This document shows positions 29,383-36,927 of a DNA stretch of 64,000 nt, in pieces (positions within the stretch are counted from its first letter, which is position 1; the number at the start of each line of letters is the position of its first letter). This DNA is from Chitinophaga sp. H8 (GTDB lineage Bacteria > Bacteroidota > Bacteroidia > Chitinophagales > Chitinophagaceae), in the NCBI RefSeq assembly GCF_040567655.1, contig NZ_JBEXAC010000001.1:930001-994000 (forward strand), read 5' to 3'. A program made the translations under genes and the position numbers. Below the pieces are notes generated by a model. The model did no database searches. It was not told the origin of the DNA and saw nothing but the letters and a program-made list of their open reading frames with translations.

Positions 29383-30285
29383 ATGAATTTACCTGCTGCA
29401 TTAGTATTACCAGCCTGTTTACTGGCGATGTCCAGCCAGGCATTACCCGCTAAAGAATTGCATACCCCATTAACCTTCATCAGCGAGGTTGCTGAACATA
29501 CTCCTGGTGTCCTGGTTTTTACGGGGGAACATGCTAAGCCTAAAAAGAGCATTGCTTTTTCGCAGGGTATTGACATGATCATAAAGGGGATAGGGCTAAA
29601 CATAGACCATATCCGGTTTGTCAAGGAGCCTAAGGCTACCGACTATTGCGTGCATGCCAATAATAAAGCTGCTTATGCGAAGTCGATCATCATTGCTGCC
29701 AATAACGGGATCAAGCTGGACCGTGATATGCGGATGGAAACAAAGATGACCAGAGAACAGTTTGCGACGCGGTTACACGAAGCCATCCTGGCCACAGGAA
29801 ACTATCCGGTCACATTAAACTGGCTGATTATTAAAGATGAAGCAGCGTTCTCCCCAGACGCATTGAATGCAGTACAAACGCTGGTGAAGTTTAACGTAGT
29901 GACTTTGGAGAAGGGAAGTTACCGTCCCAAAGCACTGATCACGGAGCTGGAGGCAGCTACCATGGTAAAGAAAGCAGTAGCTTTTATTAAAGCACATAAG
30001 CCAGTGGAAGCGGCTGTTCCCCAAACGGAAGATGAAGTAACTTTCCAGTCTACCCCGGTAAATGACAGCGTGAACCGGGTGGTGTTATCCAGAGGCGAAA
30101 AACCTAACTCTGGTTACCAGATCATGATCACCAGCATTGTTTTTCCGGCAAAAGGACAGGCGGAGATTCATTATAAACTCACGGATCCTGCACCCGGCAA
30201 TTCCTATCTCCAGGTAATCACCACGGCTACTGCCGAAGCCTATGTAGCAGCGGGATACCAGGTATCACTGAAAGAAGATAAATAG
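29383..30285 (+). CDS. Secreted protein with SLH-like segment and PrcB C-terminal-like domain
   Basis: 300 residues with a signal peptide (about 1-20, MSSQA). After an N-terminal part resembling a PrcB-like fold (TFISEVAEHTPGVLVF), residues about 97-205 read like S-layer homology repeats: YAKSIIIAANNGI, then TREQFATRLHEAI, and later LNAVQTLVKFNVV with TELEAATMVKKAVAF. Residues about 232-290 (LSRGEKPNSGYQIMITSIV, PGNSYLQVITT) match the PrcB C-terminal domain pattern. SLH-PrcB combinations suggest a cell-envelope protein, but no partner protease is nearby. It lies between two terminators, so it is monocistronic; TACATTCG at 29353-29360 may be its -7 element. Confidence 0.65.
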   Translation: MNLPAALVLPACLLAMSSQALPAKELHTPLTFISEVAEHTPGVLVFTGEHAKPKKSIAFSQGIDMIIKGIGLNIDHIRFVKEPKATDYCVHANNKAAYAKSIIIAANNGIKLDRDMRMETKMTREQFATRLHEAILATGNYPVTLNWLIIKDEAAFSPDALNAVQTLVKFNVVTLEKGSYRPKALITELEAATMVKKAVAFIKAHKPVEAAVPQTEDEVTFQSTPVNDSVNRVVLSRGEKPNSGYQIMITSIVFPAKGQAEIHYKLTDPAPGNSYLQVITTATAEAYVAAGYQVSLKEDK

Positions 30286-30309
30286 TTATTGCAACATAGA
30301 ATAATACAG

Positions 30310-30342
30310 ATCAGCCGGGTAGTATATCCGGCTGATTTTTTT
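30310..30342 (+). terminator. Intrinsic terminator after the SLH/PrcB-like gene
   Basis: ATCAGCCGG (30310-30318) pairs with CCGGCTGAT (30328-30336), with a T run to 30342. It is placed between convergent genes, but there is no A run on the left, so it is mainly for the + strand. Confidence 0.85.
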
Positions 30343-30351
30343 ATGATTTGT

Positions 30352-31149
30352 TTACCCCACCGCAATAATCTTAGCACATCCTGGTATGTCTTTCCTGCGT
30401 TTGTTGGGATACAAAACAGGCCCCATCTCTATACCAAAGGCTAAAACGACAGACATATTATCCTGGAGGGGTTCCGGACGATTGAGCTGTAGCGTGAATG
30501 ACTGTGCCTCCAACGGCTGTTCTGCACTATGCCAGGAGGAATGGAGATGTGCTGTAGAAAGCGCCGGAAATGAATCCGGGGAATTATATGCATGGTCCGC
30601 TCTATAGGTACAATCCCTGACTACTCCCAGGCTGATGATAAACCGATAATGTGTTTGTTGCCAGGGAATATGCAGATTAATACCTGGTTGTAGTTGTGGT
30701 ATATGTATGGTAGCAGCACCAGTATCACGTTGTATCGCATACGTGAGTGGATGCCGGATCACATGATCCAGGGTATGCTGCTTGTTTAAATGAAATCCTT
30801 CCAGCAGATAACGATGCTGCGAAACCGCAATACCACGTTCCCCCAGTACACTCACTTTATCCAGACGCTGTAAATGTTTGCACAAAGCTGTTAATGCAGC
30901 TCCATAACGATAATCGTTGAGGTGCTTGACCGGAGTAATAGCATAACGAATCCAGCTCGCTGCTTTTGAAGCACCACCAAATTCACTGATGTATAGCCGG
31001 GTATTTGAATGGTTGGGCGATTTTTTGATCTGTGCCTTGGTAGGCCCACCCTTTGTACGCAAGATGATCTTATCACTGCCTTTCATAGTATAAGCAGACA
31101 GGCCACTGATTCCTCCAGTGAACTGCAAGGCATTCTTTAGGATAGCCAT
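30352..31149 (-). CDS. Conserved hypothetical protein (Bacteroidota 'GGxGxxxxYxxxGxxxxRTKGG' type)
   Basis: 265 residues, no signal peptide or membrane segment. The N-terminus (MAILKNALQFTGGISGLSAY, then DKIILRTKGGPTKAQIKKSP and NTRLYISEFGGASKAASWIR) matches a pattern I have seen in uncharacterised Bacteroidota proteins that start with a short beta-hairpin and then a DNA- or protein-binding-like basic stretch. The rest is beta-rich (HIPQLQPGINLHIPW, QSFTLQLNRPEP). No catalytic motif is visible and I cannot assign a function. It is followed on its 5' side by the gene-free stretch 31150-31706. Confidence 0.6.
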   Translation of the reverse strand: MAILKNALQFTGGISGLSAYTMKGSDKIILRTKGGPTKAQIKKSPNHSNTRLYISEFGGASKAASWIRYAITPVKHLNDYRYGAALTALCKHLQRLDKVSVLGERGIAVSQHRYLLEGFHLNKQHTLDHVIRHPLTYAIQRDTGAATIHIPQLQPGINLHIPWQQTHYRFIISLGVVRDCTYRADHAYNSPDSFPALSTAHLHSSWHSAEQPLEAQSFTLQLNRPEPLQDNMSVVLAFGIEMGPVLYPNKRRKDIPGCAKIIAVG

Positions 31150-31260
31150 TTTTGGAGTTAAGTTTAAATGGTTAGCAATTCAACTTTTACATAAGCAATA
31201 TACTGATAAATCACTACAAAAAAATATAAATGGTTTAAGACTGATCCGAAAATAATCCAC

Positions 31261-31360
31261 AGATATTCCATAGATGTTCCGTAGATATCCCGACTAATTC
31301 CATTGTCGGAACATCTACGGGATATATACGGAACATCTACGGAATATATACGGGATATCT
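31261..31360. repeat. Inverted array of 11-bp repeats
   Basis: Three 11-bp units in one direction (31261-31293) and five in the other (31306-31360) flank a 12-bp spacer. On the + strand the right arm reads TCGGAACATCT, ACGGGATATAT, ACGGAACATCT, ACGGAATATAT, ACGGGATATCT. The left arm read on the - strand is TCGGGATATCT, ACGGAACATCT, ATGGAATATCT. The consensus is about ACGGRAYATMT. It can fold as a long imperfect hairpin or bind a protein once per helical turn. It sits inside a 557-bp stretch (31150-31706) between a hypothetical gene and the NTF2-like gene, in which I see no other gene. Confidence 0.85.
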
Positions 31361-31706
31361 CTAGCGAAACATAGGCCCATGGCAGGATTTGCGGTATAAA
31401 TACCTGGGAGGGACCTGAAGGGGAAAAGCAGTTAAGTGCAGGTATCTGTAAAAAAGATATTTTATTTTTTAGTAAGATCTTGAATCACATTAAGTTTTGG
31501 GGAGAGGTGACTAAATAGCGGAACTATATGCAGTGTCCTCTCTATTTTTAACTATCTGGTAATTGCCACCCAAATGGATGTTTACCGTGATCCCGGTGCA
31601 TCAGGAAGCGGGGATTAATTTGTATCGCAATCAGGTGTGTTTTGATCCAGGGAAATAGGTAAAGCTGGCAAGGGAATTGTGGGGTAATCTGTAAAACCTC
31701 AAAACG

Positions 31707-32066
31707 ATGACTACACCAGAAATTGCTACCCGTTTGGCGGAGTATTGCCGCAATGGTCAGTTTGAAGCTGCACAAAAAGAATTGTATGCAGATAATGCTG
31801 TGAGTATTGAGCCGGAAGCATCACCGGCCTTTGCCAAGGAAACCAAAGGCCTGCAGGCTATTATTGAGAAAGGACACAAATTTGAAGGGATGGTAGAAAC
31901 AATGCATAGCTGTGATGTATCCCAACCCCTGGTAGCCGGCAATAGTATTGCTTTTGTGATGAACATGGATATGACCATGAAAGGGCAACCCCGTGGACAA
32001 ATGGGGGAATTATGTGTATACCAGGTGAAAGACGGGAAGATCGTGGAAGAGCATTTCTTTATGTAA
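31707..32066 (+). CDS. NTF2-like (SnoaL-type) small protein
   Basis: 119 residues, cytoplasmic. The pattern TRLAEYCRNGQFEAAQKELYADNAVSIEPE, then KGLQAIIEKGHKF, and a closing GELCVYQVKDGKIVEEHFF is the cone-shaped NTF2/SnoaL fold. Members are polyketide-cyclase-like enzymes, small-molecule-binding proteins or stress proteins. There is no catalytic signature strong enough to choose and no neighbour in the same transcript. It ends before a hairpin at 32108. Confidence 0.8.
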   Translation: MTTPEIATRLAEYCRNGQFEAAQKELYADNAVSIEPEASPAFAKETKGLQAIIEKGHKFEGMVETMHSCDVSQPLVAGNSIAFVMNMDMTMKGQPRGQMGELCVYQVKDGKIVEEHFFM

Positions 32067-32107
32067 TGCTGTTTTAACACTTGTCTACAGAATAAACGGA
32101 ACATGAA

Positions 32108-32149
32108 AACTCCTGTCTGACAGCGATGGCTGTTGGGCAGGAGTTACTT
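32108..32149 (+). terminator. Probable terminator after the NTF2-like gene
   Basis: AACTCCTGTC (32108-32117) pairs with GGCAGGAGTT (32136-32145, one G-U pair), and an inner stem ACAGC/GGCTGT extends it. Only a short T stretch (ACTTTG) follows, so termination may be partial. Confidence 0.6.
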
Positions 32150-32274
32150 TGTTGTAGCCTCCCTGATTTATTGTATGAAATTTAAAATAGTTTGTATATT
32201 TATTGCGTAGCTAGATGGATGTTAACCTATCACCAACATAACGATCTATCCCTTATTACCTATAAATTCTATTT

Positions 32275-33573
32275 ATGTCAGTACATTTTAAATTCCTGGT
32301 TTGGGGAATTCTCTTTCAGTTTATTTCAGGCAGTATTGTTTGGGGGCAGAATAATACATCCCCCTGGCCGGCCACCGGAGCAGTAGGTATTGGCACCAGC
32401 AGCCCGCTTGGTAAACTCCATGTAGTAGACAATGGCCGTAATTATTATGTGAACAAGGCAATTCCAGGGCAAACGTTGGATGCGCAGGGTATTAATTATA
32501 TGTTGCTGCACAAGATATATACTGGTACATTGTCGATAGACCGGCATGTAATGGGAAAGATTTCCGGTGTTCGCGGAAGTGCTGCTGCATTTAACAGAAA
32601 GTGGACGGTAGAGGTAAATACTTCTTCCGCTTATGATGCCAACCGGGGTAGCATTATTAGTTACAATGAACCTGCCCGGTTAGTTACCCTAACATATAAT
32701 GATACCGCCTATATGGCTGTGGAAATAATCAGTGGTTTCAGAATGACGAATTTCTCTTTCACCGGATATGCGAATAATGAATCATTGCTGATTATTACGA
32801 ATGGGGAGGCTACTAATGTAACGCCGTTTACCCCCAATGAACCTGTTTTAATTCAAGGAAGCTTGGCAGTAGGGAATAATGCCTCTGCCGCAAAGTTGCA
32901 TGTAGATGCAGCGCAAGGCACCGCCTTTGCCCGGTTTACACAATCCAATGTACCTGCCGGAGATGCTTATTTAAGTATTGGTAATTCAACCGGTGCCAGT
33001 GGAATATTAATGCCACTTATTGCTGCCCGTAGTAATACGCCCAGACCAGTTGGGTTATCTATAACAGCAGAAACTGTAGATGTTATACCAGCAGGAGCAG
33101 ACGCGGTCTTTGCTGCCATTGTACTAGATGGAAGGAGTAAAGTGGGATCTAAGCTAAATAACAATAATATACTGGCGGTTAATAATTACACACAAAACCT
33201 GATGATAGTAAAAGCAGATGGGAGTGTAGGAATAGGAGCAACAGATACTAAAGGATATCTCCTGGCAATAGGTGGTAGTATGATCGCAGAAAAGATCAAA
33301 GTGAAGATAAAGACTGCCTGGCCGGATTATGTATTTACCCCAGGTTATGAATTACCCCGCCTGGAATATATTGAAAAGTATATTGCAGATCATCAGCATT
33401 TACCCGACATGCCTTCTGCTAAAGAAGTGGCTGCCGACGGGCTGGACGTGGCAGAAATGAATAAGAAGCTGGTACAGAAAGTTGAGGAGCTGACATTGTA
33501 TCTGATTGAGCAGCAAAAGCAGATGGATCAAATGAAGAAAACTATCGAGCATCTCAGCAGTAAAGCAAAGTAA
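32275..33573 (+). CDS. Secreted fibre-like surface protein with coiled coil (paralogue A)
   Basis: 432 residues, signal peptide 1-25 (SIVWGQ). GAVGIGTSSPLGKLHV opens the mature protein, a unique insert follows (about 55-195), then a segment nearly shared with the next gene (ARFTQSNVPAGDAYLSIG... LDGRSKVGSK... NNNILAVNN... LMIVKADGSVGIG, about 222-325). The C-terminal block WPDYVFTPGYELPRLEYIE, HQHLPDMPSAKEV and a coiled coil (about 395-432) match the protein at 24816. It has the look of a trimeric phage-fibre-like or adhesin-like surface protein of Bacteroidota. It lies 34 bp before its paralogue, so both are likely co-transcribed. Confidence 0.65.
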   Translation: MSVHFKFLVWGILFQFISGSIVWGQNNTSPWPATGAVGIGTSSPLGKLHVVDNGRNYYVNKAIPGQTLDAQGINYMLLHKIYTGTLSIDRHVMGKISGVRGSAAAFNRKWTVEVNTSSAYDANRGSIISYNEPARLVTLTYNDTAYMAVEIISGFRMTNFSFTGYANNESLLIITNGEATNVTPFTPNEPVLIQGSLAVGNNASAAKLHVDAAQGTAFARFTQSNVPAGDAYLSIGNSTGASGILMPLIAARSNTPRPVGLSITAETVDVIPAGADAVFAAIVLDGRSKVGSKLNNNNILAVNNYTQNLMIVKADGSVGIGATDTKGYLLAIGGSMIAEKIKVKIKTAWPDYVFTPGYELPRLEYIEKYIADHQHLPDMPSAKEVAADGLDVAEMNKKLVQKVEELTLYLIEQQKQMDQMKKTIEHLSSKAK

Positions 33574-33607
33574 GTAATGAAATCTTATACTCCCTAAACC
33601 CTATTTT

Positions 33608-34705
33608 ATGAATCGTAAGTTTAAAACTGTTTCGTTAATCCTTTTCATGATGGCTGCCAGTACAGTATCCAAGGCACAGTGGGCAACCAGTGGAACTGGT
33701 ATATATAATACCAATACAGGTAATGTAGGGCTTGGCACCACCAGTCCGCAAAGTTTACTGCATGTGAATGCAGTACCCAATAGTACAGTGGCCAGGTTTA
33801 CACAGTCAAATATTCCATTTGGAGATGCTTATCTGAATATCAAAAGCAATGTTGCTGATCCCAACACATTTGTACCGTCTATCGTAGGTAGGAGTAATGC
33901 AAGCAGGCCATTTGCCTTAACCTTGATTGCAGAAGTAGAAGATATTACACCATCGGGATTAGATATATCGTATGGCGCAGTGATGCTGGATGGAAGAAGT
34001 AAAACTGGTACCAAGCTGGTTAATAATAATATACTGGCGATTAATAATGCGAATCAAAACCTGGTATTGGTAAAGGCGGATGGTAGTGTAGGGATAGGTA
34101 CCAACAGCCCTACATCAACGCTGGATGTGAACGGGGCAATAAAAGGAAAAATGTTGGGGATGTGGGAGGGAACGGATAAGATCGGGTTTATAGGACGGGG
34201 GGCCTTCTCCACCGGCGGATGGAGTGCGACACCGAATATACTGGCCATCACTTATCATGCACGTGATTTTGCAATTGGGGGATGGAGAAAGTCTGATAGT
34301 TTGTGGGGCGGGGCCAGGCTATATATTAATTCAGATAATGGGAATGTACTGATTGGAAAAACCTCTCAAACCAATACCAGTTATAAGCTGGACGTGAACG
34401 GCAATATACGTGCTAATAAGATAGTGGTAAATACTACCGGCGCGGACTTTGTATTTGAGCCGGATTATAAATTACCTGCGTTGCAGGAACTGGAAATGTA
34501 TATTCTGCAACATCGTCATTTACCCGGTATCGCACCTGCAGCACAAATGCAAAAAGAAGGTGTGGACCTCGGGGAACATCAAACGCAATTATTACAAAAG
34601 ATTGAGGAGCTGACCTTACACCTCATTCAGCTTGATAAAAAAGTAACAGCGCAGCAGCAGGTAATAGCTGAACAGGCTAAACAATTGGAAGCATTAAAGA
34701 AATAA
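33608..34705 (+). CDS. Secreted fibre-like surface protein with coiled coil (paralogue B)
   Basis: 365 residues, signal peptide 1-23 (VSKAQ). It begins with GNVGLGTTSPQSLLHV and goes straight into the segment shared with paralogue A (ARFTQSNIPFGDAYLNI... MLDGRSKTGTK... NNNILAINN... LVLVKADGSVGIG). It then has its own middle part (GMWEGTDKIGFIGRG, about 180-260) and the common C-terminal block ADFVFEPDYKLPALQELEMYI, HRHLPGIAP and a coiled coil (about 325-365). The modular pattern suggests duplication with segment exchange. A 16-bp perfect hairpin follows the gene. Confidence 0.65.
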   Translation: MNRKFKTVSLILFMMAASTVSKAQWATSGTGIYNTNTGNVGLGTTSPQSLLHVNAVPNSTVARFTQSNIPFGDAYLNIKSNVADPNTFVPSIVGRSNASRPFALTLIAEVEDITPSGLDISYGAVMLDGRSKTGTKLVNNNILAINNANQNLVLVKADGSVGIGTNSPTSTLDVNGAIKGKMLGMWEGTDKIGFIGRGAFSTGGWSATPNILAITYHARDFAIGGWRKSDSLWGGARLYINSDNGNVLIGKTSQTNTSYKLDVNGNIRANKIVVNTTGADFVFEPDYKLPALQELEMYILQHRHLPGIAPAAQMQKEGVDLGEHQTQLLQKIEELTLHLIQLDKKVTAQQQVIAEQAKQLEALKK

Positions 34706-34712
34706 TGTATAC

Positions 34713-34768
34713 TGATACTATCGCATGATTAAAAGTCTATTAGGATTAGTTATCATGCGATAGTATCA
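34713..34768 (+). terminator. Long perfect hairpin downstream of the fibre-like pair
   Basis: TGATACTATCGCATGA (34713-34728) and TCATGCGATAGTATCA (34753-34768) form a 16-bp perfect stem with a 24-nt loop. No strong T run follows (TTGTTACCCCCC), so this is an RNA 3'-end stabiliser, a weak terminator or a protein site rather than a textbook terminator. Confidence 0.5.
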
Positions 34769-34802
34769 TTGTTACCCCCCAAAACGACTCTCCTAAAAAT
34801 AC

Positions 34803-34833
34803 CTTGGTATAATCCAATATTTTTTTATTTTTG
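34803..34833 (+). promoter_or_regulatory. Putative sigma-A-type promoter for the ECF sigma gene
   Basis: CTTG at 34803-34806, a 19-bp spacer and TATTTTTG at 34826-34833 match the Bacteroidota -33 TTG / -7 TAnnTTTG pattern, about 120 bp before the sigma gene start at 34952. Confidence 0.5.
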
Positions 34834-34951
34834 TTCATAGCTGCTTAATGCTTTAGGGTACACCCACACTTATTTGATAATATACTGGCTTTAAAATCAA
34901 CCGAAACAATTGGCAACAAATGATTGCCGGATTTCATTAATATTTTACGTT

Positions 34952-35542
34952 ATGGATGATTTGAAGTCAGCACCAGCCGGTTTTTCAATAGATGCATTGC
35001 AACAAGGGAATGAAGATATGTTTGCGATGCTCTTCCATGATTTCTATCCTGTACTGTTTAATTTCGCCAACCGCCTGGTGCAGGATTCCTGTACCGCAGA
35101 AGAAATAGCAGAGGATGTATTTGTAAAATTATGGGAACGGACGGCCCGTTTCGACAGCTTTCAGTCGGTAAAAGCCTTCCTGTACATCGCTACCCGCAAC
35201 AGTTGCCTGGACCATCTGAAAAAGCAGAAACGTGGCCGGCAGCATTATAAAGACTTGTTATATCTTACCAGTTCCACGGAAGAAGAAATCCTGCATACGA
35301 TCATAAAAGGAGAGGTGCAGCGTGAAATATCCCATGCCATCCAGCAACTACCTGCCCGCTATAACAGCGTGATCCAAATGGCTTTTGATGAGGGCCTGAA
35401 AGCCGGGGAGATCGCCGCAATTACCGGTATGCCGGTAAGCACCGTCCGGAATCAACAGGCGAGAGGACTCGCATTGCTGCGCAAATTACTTACTGGTGGC
35501 GCATTGGAAATACTCCTGCTCTATTGGCTGCACCGGCACTAA
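34952..35542 (+). CDS. ECF-type RNA polymerase sigma-70 factor
   Basis: 196 residues from ATG 34952 (MDDLKSAPAGFSIDAL). The longer frame from a TTG at 34910 adds 14 residues and is less likely. Region 2 is QQGNEDMFAMLFHDFYPVLFNFA with EEIAEDVFVKLWE; region 4 is LPARYNSVIQMAFDEGLKAGEIA with helix-turn-helix ITGMPVSTVRNQQARGLALL. It should direct transcription of the SusC/SusD locus that begins 1.4 kb downstream, under control of the FecR protein encoded next. Unlike the pair at 14047/14858, sigma and anti-sigma here are in the same direction, 132 bp apart. Confidence 0.92.
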   Translation: MDDLKSAPAGFSIDALQQGNEDMFAMLFHDFYPVLFNFANRLVQDSCTAEEIAEDVFVKLWERTARFDSFQSVKAFLYIATRNSCLDHLKKQKRGRQHYKDLLYLTSSTEEEILHTIIKGEVQREISHAIQQLPARYNSVIQMAFDEGLKAGEIAAITGMPVSTVRNQQARGLALLRKLLTGGALEILLLYWLHRH

Positions 35543-35674
35543 AAAAATAATTGGCTTTTTTTGAGATGAAATTGATTTCGTGTCGTTTTTATCAGATAGG
35601 AGCCAGTTAATACTACGTAAGCAAGTGCATTAAGCAGCCTTATTTACAAGTTTTAATTATTAACAGTAGCGTTC

Positions 35675-36856
35675 ATGGCGAAAGAGCAACTTATACATTC
35701 ACTGGAAATAGCCGGTTTGATCAGCGCATACCTGGAAAACAGGCTGCCTGAAAAAGACCGGGAAACATTGCAGCAATGGATTGCTGCCAGTGAAGGTAAT
35801 AAACAGTTATTTGAAGAACTCGTGGCCCGAAAAGGACAACCGGACGCACACCCCTACGTGAACAGCCATGCTGCTTATGAAAGAGTAAAACGTACTGTTG
35901 AACACCGCAGCAGGAAAAGGACCGGAATGGTGGCGTATAGTATCGCAGCTGCCATTGCACTACTCATCGCGGGGGTGCTGATGGTGATGCAAATGACTAA
36001 CGGAGAAAAAGCAGAGTTGGCTGATAATAAAAAGCCTGTTCGCCAACAGATACTACCGGGTACACAAAAAGCTCAGCTGGTAATGGCCAATGGTAGCAGT
36101 GTAGCGCTGGGCACGGGTACAGATACGTCTTTTACCCTGGTGGATAATACACAGATACATCAGCAAAAAGGGGTATTCTCTTACGGCAACAGTGTTCATG
36201 ATAACAACGCTGTACAGCAGCTGGCACTGGTTACGCCCAAAGGTGGTGAATACCATATGCAACTGGATGACGGGACAAAAGTATGGCTCAACGCAGCATC
36301 TTCTATTCATTTTCCCACCCGTTTTACCGGAAAGGAACGCCGGGTAACGGTCACCGGAGAAGTGTATTTTGATGTAGCAAAGGATGCCGCCAAACCATTT
36401 ATTGTGGCAGTAAGAGATAAAGAGATCCAGGTAATGGGGACTGCGTTTAATGTAAAAGCATACCCCGAAGAAGTACAATGGGAAGCCGCCCTGGTGAATG
36501 GTGCTATCAAAGTAGGCGCCGGTAAAAACGGGGTAGTGCTGCAGCCGGGAAAAATGCTGACGATCAATGGTAGCCAGGTAAAAGAGTCGGCTGCCGACCT
36601 GGAAGCGATCACCGCCTGGAAAAACGGCAACTTTGTTTTTCACCAGGCCAGCTTTGGAGAGCTGTTCGCCGTACTGTCCAGGTGGTATAACGTAGAAGTG
36701 GTATATGCCCCTGGTATGCATGCCTACAGCAATTACTTTACCGGACAGGTGGAACGTAACATTCCTATCCGTCAATTGCTGGAAATGATGGAAATAACTG
36801 GCCTGGCCAGATTTAGTATAAAAGATAATATCGTAACCATATTGCCATATAAGTAA
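35675..36856 (+). CDS. FecR-family anti-sigma factor
   Basis: 393 residues. The N-terminal cytoplasmic helical part (AGLISAYLENRLPEKDRETL) should bind the sigma factor. One membrane segment lies at about 88-106 (VAYSIAAAIALLIAGVLMVM). The periplasmic FecR domain has LVTPKGGEYHMQLDDGTKVWLN and VTVTGEVYFDVAKD; the C-terminal DUF4974-like domain has FVFHQASFGELFAVLSRWYNVEV. The 72-bp gap to the SusC gene and the STN domain on that SusC support a signal chain of substrate, SusC, FecR, sigma. Confidence 0.94.
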   Translation: MAKEQLIHSLEIAGLISAYLENRLPEKDRETLQQWIAASEGNKQLFEELVARKGQPDAHPYVNSHAAYERVKRTVEHRSRKRTGMVAYSIAAAIALLIAGVLMVMQMTNGEKAELADNKKPVRQQILPGTQKAQLVMANGSSVALGTGTDTSFTLVDNTQIHQQKGVFSYGNSVHDNNAVQQLALVTPKGGEYHMQLDDGTKVWLNAASSIHFPTRFTGKERRVTVTGEVYFDVAKDAAKPFIVAVRDKEIQVMGTAFNVKAYPEEVQWEAALVNGAIKVGAGKNGVVLQPGKMLTINGSQVKESAADLEAITAWKNGNFVFHQASFGELFAVLSRWYNVEVVYAPGMHAYSNYFTGQVERNIPIRQLLEMMEITGLARFSIKDNIVTILPYK

Positions 36857-36927
36857 TCATCAGTTCTATTAACGGCCGCGTGCGTTGACCGCAGGCCATT
36901 TATCAGCCAATACCATACAAACCACAT

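Noticed and set aside
31261..31360. CRISPR-like interpretation of the 11-bp repeats
   Set aside because: Units are too short, directly adjacent without unique spacers and on both strands; no cas genes are nearby.
31578..31694. Protein-like + strand stretch (FTVIPVHQEAGINLYRNQ and onward) broken by a stop at 31656
   Set aside because: Could be a decayed gene, but it is short, has an in-frame stop and matches no family I know.
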